In this document: positions 39,477-44,663 of the stretch, one piece after another
How positions within the stretch are numbered: position 1 is the first letter of the stretch
Layout: each line of letters begins with the position of its first letter
NCBI GenBank assembly: GCA_949298195.1
Contig: CASFVT010000014.1
Location: 1 to 44,663 of the forward strand
Reading direction: 5' to 3'
Length of the DNA: 44,663 nucleotides
Source: an uncultured Bacillota bacterium
GTDB lineage: Bacteria > Bacillota_I > Bacilli_A > RFN20 > CAG-826
Translations under genes and position numbers: made by a program
The notes under the pieces: model-generated
The model's input: only the letters and a program-made list of their open reading frames with translations
What the model was told of the DNA's origin: nothing
Database searches by the model: none

Positions 39477-39932
39477 ATGGAGGAAATGGCAAATCGTCTC
39501 CTCGCTCTCAGGAAGGACAAGGGAGTGACGCAAGAAGAGGTAGGAAAGGCCCTCGGTGTTTCGGCACAGAGCGTTTCGAAATGGGAAACCGGCAATGCCC
39601 TCCCCGATATCGGCCTCTTGCCGGGCTTAGCGGCTTATTATCAAGTTAGTATCGACTTCCTCTTCGGGCGGGAAGAAGCGCGGAAGGAAACGAACAAGAA
39701 CCCGAAGATCCACATCCAAGTGGATGAAAGCGGCAAAGAGAATGTTGACATAAACCTGCCGTATCAATTGGTGAAAATCCTCTTCAGGCGGGGGATGCAC
39801 CTAGGCAACGAGAAAACCGATTCATTCCTCGACATCGAACAACTTCAGACGGCGGTTGAATCCGGAATCACGGGACGGATCATTGAAGTAAAAGACGCTG
39901 ACGGAACGATAGTGACTATCGATGTCGAATGA
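39477..39932 (+). CDS. XRE-family regulator with C-terminal LiaX/YvlB-like domain
   Basis: 151 residues. The N-terminal helix-turn-helix (about 6-60) reads LLALRKDKGVTQEEVGKALG then VSKWETGNALPDI, a classic Cro/CI fold. The C-terminal part (about 80-151) has INLPYQLVKIL and later AVESGITGRIIEV followed by a short acidic TIVTIDVE strand, which resembles the N-terminal domain of LiaX/YvlB-type envelope stress proteins. The resemblance is from memory of the pattern and needs a profile search. It could sense a ligand or partner at the membrane. An AAAGG lies upstream of the ATG. It is divergent from the membrane protein gene. Confidence 0.85.
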   Translation: MEEMANRLLALRKDKGVTQEEVGKALGVSAQSVSKWETGNALPDIGLLPGLAAYYQVSIDFLFGREEARKETNKNPKIHIQVDESGKENVDINLPYQLVKILFRRGMHLGNEKTDSFLDIEQLQTAVESGITGRIIEVKDADGTIVTIDVE

Positions 39933-40029
39933 AGGGCACACCGTCATCTTCCGGCAAAAGACGGGCATCCTTGCTTTCAATCTCCTTGGCAGTTTGGGAG
40001 GAGAGGTAGATGGAGAGCCGTTTGACATG

Positions 40030-40038
40030 TGCTATGAT
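40030..40038 (+). promoter_or_regulatory. Extended -10 promoter for tRNA-Arg
   Basis: TG-C-TATGAT (40030-40038), 9 bp before the tRNA, so transcription would begin at or just before the mature 5' end. No normal -35 box. Confidence 0.45.
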
Positions 40039-40047
40039 AACCAGGCT

Positions 40048-40124
40048 GTCCACGTAGCTCAGTTGGATAGAGTGACAGCCTCCTAAGCCGTAGGTCGCAG
40101 GTTCGACTCCTGTCGTGGACGCCA
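40048..40124 (+). tRNA. tRNA-Arg (CCT)
   Basis: A 77-nt cloverleaf with acceptor GTCCACG/CGTGGAC, T arm GCAGG/CCTGT and encoded GCCA end. The anticodon loop CTCCTAA gives CCT, reading AGG. The anticodon stem ACAGC/GCCGT has an A-C mismatch at positions 29-41; most bacterial homologues have a full pair there. A terminator follows. Confidence 0.95.
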
Positions 40125-40134
40125 ATGGCACCTT

Positions 40135-40165
40135 GCCCCGACTGGTGGTCGGGGCTTTTGTTTTT
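40135..40165 (+). terminator. Terminator after tRNA-Arg
   Basis: GCCCCGAC-TGGTG-GTCGGGGC, a perfect 8-bp stem, followed by TTTTGTTTTTG. Confidence 0.92.
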
Positions 40166-40579
40166 GTTGTTCTTCCCGTTCGTTTCAAAATCGTCCCTTC
40201 TCTCAGGTCTAATTCATTCCAGGCCGCTCATTGCTCTGATCGGAAAGAAGAGTCGGCACCCGTCCCTGTCACCCCTTGCCCTGACGCTCAAAAAGGAAAG
40301 GCAATGAGGAAGGGAGAGCGGTGGAGGTCTTGCCGGGAACCGATGACCGTCCTATCCTCGCCGCTTTCTTTGTTATGAACGAATTACGCTGCGGTCTAGT
40401 CTAACAATCATGAACCTTTATGAGGTCATGAAAAGGGCGCATAGACCTTTGCTAGCCGCTAGTTCCCAAATGGCATTTGAAATCGCTTACGGTTATTGAC
40501 ATCCCTAATGGACAATGTTCTCAAATACCCCAATCGGCGTTCATTGGCTGGGTTGGGCAGAAATCCCACATCGGAGAAA
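40166..40579. other. 414-bp gap with hairpins, no gene seen
   Basis: It lies downstream of both neighbours (tRNA-Arg and the minus-strand DarA-like gene), so it is not a promoter region for either. It holds a long imperfect stem: 40311-40327 pairs with 40356-40371 in about 16 pairs with G-U wobbles and one bulge, the wobbles favouring a plus-strand RNA. Another imperfect stem spans 40408-40431, and CCAAT/ATTGG lies at 40530-40547. No open frame has a recognisable product. A non-coding RNA or decayed gene is possible. Confidence 0.45.
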
Positions 40580-40912
40580 TCAGAACGAGCCTTCGAAATC
40601 CTCGATTGGGAGAACGAACATTGCTCCGTGGATCTTGTCGAAGTTTGAAGTATGCTCCCTGATCATCGCCCTGAGGGTAGGAAGCTTTTCCTCATCGACA
40701 ATGACGAAGATGGTCGCATTCTGCCCGGCCTCGTGGGTATCCTCGGCAATCTGGGAAAGGCTGAGAACGGCTTTGAATGAATCATTGTTCAGGACGTGCT
40801 TCAGGCTTTGGGTCTTGATGAGTGTTCCGTTATAGCCGGAATCGATGATCGAGGAGTAGAGGGCATCGGTTTCCTGACCCCGTTCGAGAACCGCAAAGAG
40901 GATCTTTTTCAT
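40580..40912 (-). CDS. DarA-like PII-superfamily protein (cyclic-di-AMP receptor family, divergent)
   Basis: 110 residues. Length, the N-terminal strand KKILFAVLE and the end AMFVLPIEDFEGSF match DarA/YaaQ (DUF970), a PII-like trimer that binds c-di-AMP in B. subtilis. The glycine-rich loop that contacts the ligand in DarA (TTGGFL region) is replaced here by TQSLKHVL, so c-di-AMP binding is doubtful. On the minus strand GGAG lies about 12 nt before the ATG and TATAAT (plus 40935-40940) further upstream. It is a single-gene unit. Confidence 0.72.
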   Translation of the reverse strand: MKKILFAVLERGQETDALYSSIIDSGYNGTLIKTQSLKHVLNNDSFKAVLSLSQIAEDTHEAGQNATIFVIVDEEKLPTLRAMIREHTSNFDKIHGAMFVLPIEDFEGSF

Positions 40913-40934
40913 GGCTTGGTTTTCTCCGCTGTCC

Positions 40935-40940
40935 TATTAT
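40935..40940 (-). promoter_or_regulatory. -10 box of the DarA-like gene
   Basis: A consensus TATAAT on the minus strand, 22 bp upstream of the ATG. The best -35 candidate (TTGATG) has a 19-bp spacer. Confidence 0.5.
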
Positions 40941-40978
40941 ACGGAAGGCCAGGTTTTCTTCATCAAAAATCTGGGGGA

Positions 40979-41007
40979 TTGACACCTGTGGTTCGTTGCC
41001 CTATCTT
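40979..41007 (+). promoter_or_regulatory. Promoter of tRNA-Ala
   Basis: Consensus TTGACA (40979-40984), a 17-bp spacer and TATCTT (41002-41007), 24 bp before the tRNA. Confidence 0.75.
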
Positions 41008-41031
41008 AATTCACGCGCAATAGCGCGGATT

Positions 41032-41107
41032 GGGGCGTTAGCTCAGCTGGGAGAGCGCCTCCATGGCATGGAGGAGGTCGAGAGTTCGATCCTCTTACGC
41101 TCCACCA
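41032..41107 (+). tRNA. tRNA-Ala (GGC)
   Basis: A 76-nt cloverleaf. The acceptor GGGGCGT/ACGCTCC contains the G3-U70 pair that marks alanine tRNAs. The anticodon stem CCTCC/GGAGG encloses ATGGCAT, anticodon GGC, reading GCC and GCU. ACCA is encoded. A terminator follows. Confidence 0.97.
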
Positions 41108-41119
41108 ATCCGGACGTGA

Positions 41120-41145
41120 GGCCCCTCGAGGGGCCTTTTGCTTTG
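41120..41145 (+). terminator. Terminator after tRNA-Ala
   Basis: GGCCCCTC-GAGGGGCC, a perfect 16-bp palindrome, followed by TTTTGCTTT. Confidence 0.88.
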
Positions 41146-41234
41146 GCCTCTATCTTTCCAAGAGTTTCTTACCTATACTTGATTACGGAATTAGCCAGAC
41201 TTTTTTGATTGGAGAACTGGGTTTTGCAAGGAAA

Positions 41235-43622
41235 ATGAGCCATTTAGAGGATGCAAGGAAACTGATCGAACCCCTGGCGGTCAAGAAAAAGGCCAAACTC
41301 CTCTTTGGCAACGGGGCGTGGAAGACCTACCCCCTCCGCGAAGCCGGGCTTCCCGAAGTCGAGATGCACGATGGTCCTTTGGGCCTTCGGATACCCGAGA
41401 AGAAGGGCGGGGATACCGTCCCAGCCGTCTGCTACCCCTCGCCGGCGCTCTTGGCCTGTTCGTTTTCGGAAACTCTCCTCAGCAAGGTCGGCATCATGAT
41501 GGGACGCGAAGCCCTGTTGCACGGAACCGACCTGCTTTTGGCTCCCGGAATCAACATCAAGCGGAATCCCCTCTGCGGGAGGAACTTCGAATATCTGAGC
41601 GAGGACCCAGTAGTGTCGGGGAAACTTGGCGCGGCTTTCGTGAAAGGCATCCAATCGACCGGGGTGGGGGCTGTCGTCAAGCACTTCGCGCTCAATAACC
41701 AGGAATTCCGCCGATTCACTTATAGCGCCGAAGTGGACGAACGGGCGCTTCGTGAAATTTACCTCCTTCCTTTTGAAATCGCGGTCAAAGACTCCGAGCC
41801 TTGGGGTGTGATGTCCTCCTATAACAAGGTGAACGGAGTTCAAATGTCCTCCAATGCCCACTTGGTGAAGGACATCCTCAAGGGAGAATGGGGTTACGAA
41901 GGAGCCGTCATGAGCGATTGGGGGGCGACTCTCGATCCCATCAATGATCACCGGGATGGCCTCGACCTCGAGATGCCCGGACTCGACAAGAAGAGACTCA
42001 AGGGTCTAATGGAGGCCGTCGAGGAAAAGAGGCTTTCCGAAGAAACGATCAACGAGGCCGCCAGCCGGGTCGCGACGTTGGCCCTCCGGAAACTCGAACG
42101 GACCGAAAACCCCCGGGCCTGGAATATCGGGATGGGTCGTTCCGCTGCCCGGACGGCGGCCGAGGAAAGCATCGTCCTAGCCAAGAACGAACGTGATTTC
42201 TTCCCGTGGAAAAGTTATCGCGACGTGGCTGTCATCGGGGCGATTGCCAAAGAGCCGCGTTACCAAGGCGCGGGTTCCAGCCACGTCCATCCCACCAAGC
42301 TACGCTCCTTCCTGGACGTCGCCAAGCTCCCCGATCACAAGCCTGTTGCCTTCGCCCCCGGCTATGCCTTCGAGCGGGACGCCGATTCGAAAGCCCTTCG
42401 CGATGAGGCGGTGGCCTTAGCCGCCGGAAAACGGAAGGTCCTCCTATTCCTCGGCCTTCCCGACGGAGCGGAAAGCGAAGGATACGACCGGAAGGACATG
42501 TCGCTCCCGGAAGAAGAGATTGAGCTTTTCAATGCTATTCGCGAGGTCAACGACAACATCGCCGTCGTTGTTTGCACGGGAGCCCCCGTCGAACTCCCCT
42601 TTGCCTCTTCTTGCCGAGCCATCTTCCTTGCCTATCTCAGCGGGGAAGCCGGGATGGAAGCCCTCGACCACCTCATCCGCGGCGAAGCGGTGCCGTCAGG
42701 GCGGGTGGCTGAGACCTGGCCGCTTTCCTATGGCGATGTTCCCTCTTCATCTTATTTCCCGGGAGCATACGACCGTTCGCTTTACAAAGAATCGATCTTC
42801 GTCGGTTATCGTTATTACGAGACGGCCTCCGAGCCAGTCCTGTTCCCCTTTGGCCACGGACTCTCCTATGCCAAGTTCAAATACGGTCGACTCACCCTTT
42901 CGAAAAAGGAAATCGGTCCCGGTGAGAAACTCACCGTCTCCTTCGAGTTGACCAACCTCTCTAACTTTCCGGCCCGGGAAGTCGTCCTCCTCTTCGTCGG
43001 CAAGAAAGCCAATTCCAAAGCCCGTCCAAAAAGGGAGCTCAAGGCCTTTGCCTCGGTCAAGCTGAAAGCCAAGGAGACGAAGGAAGTCCGCCTTGAGCTT
43101 TCCTATCGTGATTTTGCCTTCTACTCAGAGGTGAAGGAGGGATGGGTGAGCGAAGGCGGCTCTTTCAACGTCGAGCTGATGAAGAACGCCTCGCGGCCAC
43201 TTTCCAGCGTCTCGGTCAAGGTGACTCCGAGTGAGAAGCTCCCTCCCCTCCGGAAGGAAGCCGCTCCCTATTTGAATTTCGTCAAGACTTCCTACCTTGA
43301 TGTAAGTGATGCCGCCTTTTCCGCCTACCGTGGGGTAATCCACGAAGTGGAGCAAATACCAACCCGTTTCGATTCCTCTTCGACTTTCAACGACATCAAG
43401 GATACGTGGATTGGGAAGATCATCGAGAGGAAGATGCGGAAACTAACGATGAGCAAATCGGAACGACGTCAGGGTGTCTTGAGCGGATTCTACCGAATGG
43501 CGATGGAACAGCCGATTCGCTCGGCCAGCGCGATGGGTTATTCTAAGAATTTCATCGATGGGATCGTCCATTTGGCGAATGGGGAATTCTGGCGCGGCGT
43601 GAAGACGATGCTCGGTAAATGA
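41235..43622 (+). CDS. Beta-glucosidase-type enzyme, glycoside hydrolase family 3
   Basis: 795 residues from the ATG at 41235. The GH3 N-terminal barrel has KHFALNNQE (149-157) and the nucleophile Asp228 in VMSDWGA. A second alpha/beta domain follows, then a fibronectin-III-like domain (REVVLLFVG to about residue 675) and a C-terminal tail of about 110 residues seen in Firmicutes homologues. No signal peptide, so it probably hydrolyses imported beta-glucosides. A TTG at 41205 would add 10 residues; neither start has an ideal binding site. The next gene starts 1 bp after the stop. A TATACT at 41174-41179 may be the -10 box. Confidence 0.9.
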   Translation: MSHLEDARKLIEPLAVKKKAKLLFGNGAWKTYPLREAGLPEVEMHDGPLGLRIPEKKGGDTVPAVCYPSPALLACSFSETLLSKVGIMMGREALLHGTDLLLAPGINIKRNPLCGRNFEYLSEDPVVSGKLGAAFVKGIQSTGVGAVVKHFALNNQEFRRFTYSAEVDERALREIYLLPFEIAVKDSEPWGVMSSYNKVNGVQMSSNAHLVKDILKGEWGYEGAVMSDWGATLDPINDHRDGLDLEMPGLDKKRLKGLMEAVEEKRLSEETINEAASRVATLALRKLERTENPRAWNIGMGRSAARTAAEESIVLAKNERDFFPWKSYRDVAVIGAIAKEPRYQGAGSSHVHPTKLRSFLDVAKLPDHKPVAFAPGYAFERDADSKALRDEAVALAAGKRKVLLFLGLPDGAESEGYDRKDMSLPEEEIELFNAIREVNDNIAVVVCTGAPVELPFASSCRAIFLAYLSGEAGMEALDHLIRGEAVPSGRVAETWPLSYGDVPSSSYFPGAYDRSLYKESIFVGYRYYETASEPVLFPFGHGLSYAKFKYGRLTLSKKEIGPGEKLTVSFELTNLSNFPAREVVLLFVGKKANSKARPKRELKAFASVKLKAKETKEVRLELSYRDFAFYSEVKEGWVSEGGSFNVELMKNASRPLSSVSVKVTPSEKLPPLRKEAAPYLNFVKTSYLDVSDAAFSAYRGVIHEVEQIPTRFDSSSTFNDIKDTWIGKIIERKMRKLTMSKSERRQGVLSGFYRMAMEQPIRSASAMGYSKNFIDGIVHLANGEFWRGVKTMLGK

Positions 43623-43623
43623 G

Positions 43624-44559
43624 ATGTGCGTTCTCCTCTCAATCATCGGTCATGTGATCAACAAGGCCCACCATGCCCGTTCGGATGGAAACCCGCGTCT
43701 TCCCTATTTCCGGCCGGAAGAGCTCGGCCTACTCCATGAGGATTTTTCCTTTCATAGCGGGAAATGCCTCCTCCGGGGATCCCGTTACTGGGCACAAGGG
43801 CAGGGGAATAAGGGCCTGGTGATCTTTTTCCATGGCATCGGGGCCGGCCGGAGTGCCTATTTGAAGGAAATCGCCGCCCTTGCGAGGGAAGGTTACCTCG
43901 TCTATGCCTACGACAATACCGGTTCAATGGAATCCGAGGGGCGTTGGATCGGGGGGCTCGGGATGGTCGGAAAAGACATAAAAGCCTTCTTTGGCTGGCT
44001 CGAGGGCGATGAGCGAAGCCGTGGGCTGCCCCGTTATGCGTTCGGCCATTCCTGGGGAGGGTATGCGGCAATGTTAACCAGCGAACCTTCCTACCGGGTT
44101 GAGAAGATCGTTTCCATTGCGGGATTCACCCAGCCTTCCCGCCAATATGCCTCTTTCCTCCGGGCGGCCTGGATGAGAAAGCTTCACCCCATCATTTCCC
44201 TCTTCCTACTTCTTCAACTCGGGAAGTTCGGCGATCTTGATACGGTACCGCTTTTACGAAAAAGCACCGCAAAACTCCTCTATATCCAAGGGAACCAAGA
44301 TAAGATGGTACCTCTTGAAGCCGGGATGGAAGACCTTCGCCGGAGACTCGGGAGCCGCCCCCTCACCGAATACGTGGTGGTGAATAAGCAGGGTCACAAT
44401 CCATATAACAGTCCGCGCGCGGAAGAATACGTGGCCGAACTCGGGAAAAAGGGGCTTTTCGCGATCGATGGCCCTTCCGATCTAGCAATGGACATTGAAC
44501 GGGCCACCGAGGAAAACCGGCTAACGATGCAAAAGGTGTTCGACTTCTTGGCTGCTTGA
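43624..44559 (+). CDS. Alpha/beta hydrolase (serine aminopeptidase/lysophospholipase-like)
   Basis: 311 residues. FFHGIGAGRSAY carries the oxyanion-hole HG motif, nucleophile Ser143 lies in GHSWGG, and Asp226 (GNQDKMVP) and His258 (KQGHNPY) complete the triad. The fold is of the Hydrolase_4 type; the substrate is unknown. A slightly hydrophobic N-terminus (VLLSIIGHVI) is too short to be a clear membrane segment. It starts 1 bp after the GH3 stop, so the two are probably co-translated, suggesting removal of acyl groups from plant glycosides as one possible role (inference). Confidence 0.85.
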   Translation: MCVLLSIIGHVINKAHHARSDGNPRLPYFRPEELGLLHEDFSFHSGKCLLRGSRYWAQGQGNKGLVIFFHGIGAGRSAYLKEIAALAREGYLVYAYDNTGSMESEGRWIGGLGMVGKDIKAFFGWLEGDERSRGLPRYAFGHSWGGYAAMLTSEPSYRVEKIVSIAGFTQPSRQYASFLRAAWMRKLHPIISLFLLLQLGKFGDLDTVPLLRKSTAKLLYIQGNQDKMVPLEAGMEDLRRRLGSRPLTEYVVVNKQGHNPYNSPRAEEYVAELGKKGLFAIDGPSDLAMDIERATEENRLTMQKVFDFLAA

Positions 44560-44568
44560 GAGTATATT
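44539..44568 (+). promoter_or_regulatory. Possible promoter of tRNA-Leu
   Basis: TTCGAC (44539-44544), an 18-bp spacer and TATATT (44563-44568), 10 bp before the tRNA. It overlaps the end of the hydrolase gene. Confidence 0.4.
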
Positions 44569-44578
44569 AGCGAAGCGC

Positions 44579-44663
44579 GCACTGGTGGCGGAATTGGTAT
44601 ACGCGCTAGCCTCAGGAACTAGTCGGGCAACCGGTGTGAGTTCGAGTCTCATCCAGTGCACCA
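44579..44663 (+). tRNA. tRNA-Leu (CAG)
   Basis: An 85-nt class II tRNA with a long variable arm; acceptor GCACTGG pairs with CCAGTGC and ACCA is encoded, ending at the last base of the window. The anticodon loop CTCAGGA gives CAG, reading CUG. The base of the anticodon stem has a C31-A39 mismatch. The T arm TGTGAG/CTCATC fits the family. Confidence 0.95.

Noticed and set aside
39916..40188. Minus-strand frame with TTGVEPATYGLGG
   Set aside because: Antisense translation of tRNA-Arg and its flanks; the same kind of artefact.
1..44663. CRISPR arrays, insertion sequences, prophage or integration sites
   Set aside because: No regular spacer-repeat array, transposase or phage gene was seen. The only integrase-like protein is a cellular Xer recombinase in its normal neighbourhood, and no direct repeats of a tRNA 3' end were noticed.
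1..44663. Mycoplasma-type genetic code (TGA = Trp)
   Set aside because: Many genes end in TGA at the expected family C-terminus (fakA, plsX, trmFO, frr) and Trp is encoded by TGG throughout.

Overview
This is a gene-dense chromosomal window of high GC (by eye well above 50%) from a member of the Bacillota. PolC-type DNA polymerase III, YlxM beside Ffh, TrmFO, FakA with an Asp23 protein, RbgA and a DarA-like protein all point there, and the signal peptidase I variant and reduced operons resemble small-genome Bacilli lineages (Erysipelotrichia/RF39-like). That placement is inference. TGA is used as a stop and TGG as Trp, so this is code 11 and not the Mycoplasma code.

Region 1 (1-8.8 kb): the 3' part of a 5S rRNA, then asp23-fakA-recG-plsX-rnc-ftsY-ylxM-ffh, tightly packed with short overlaps. 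It covers envelope and phospholipid precursor supply, DNA repair, RNA processing and the SRP pathway. Region 2 (8.8-10.7 kb): trmD-rimM-khpA-rpsP on the minus strand, i.e. the usual rpsP operon inverted in place. Region 3 (10.8-22.4 kb): rplS-lepB-rbgA-rnhB-dprA-topA-trmFO-xer-rpsB-tsf-pyrH-frr, in the order of the Bacillus subtilis ylqF-to-frr block but without hslVU/codY and the motility genes. Region 4 (22.4-29.7 kb): an accessory insert with a GH36 alpha-galactosidase, a GH2 beta-galactosidase, a GPH-family sugar symporter and a membrane-anchored LRR protein. Region 5 (29.8-38.5 kb): uppS-cdsA-dxr-rseP-polC (isoprenoid/lipid carrier synthesis, intramembrane protease, replicase), again B. 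subtilis order without proS. Region 6 (38.5-44.7 kb): four tRNA genes (Pro, Arg, Ala, Leu) separated by small accessory genes (a membrane protein, an XRE regulator with an extra C-terminal domain, a divergent DarA-like PII protein), then a GH3 glycosidase and an alpha/beta hydrolase.

The galactosidases and symporter form a plausible uptake-and-hydrolysis module for alpha- and beta-galactosides; all enzymes lack signal peptides, so hydrolysis is probably cytoplasmic. The rest is core information processing. I did not find a clearly novel multi-gene system. The most interesting signals are the in-place inversion of the rpsP operon, several start codons lying directly downstream of -10 boxes (candidate leaderless mRNAs), a hairpin covering the dprA ribosome binding site, a structured 414-bp gap near 40.4 kb, and a few proteins with unusual residues at conserved sites.
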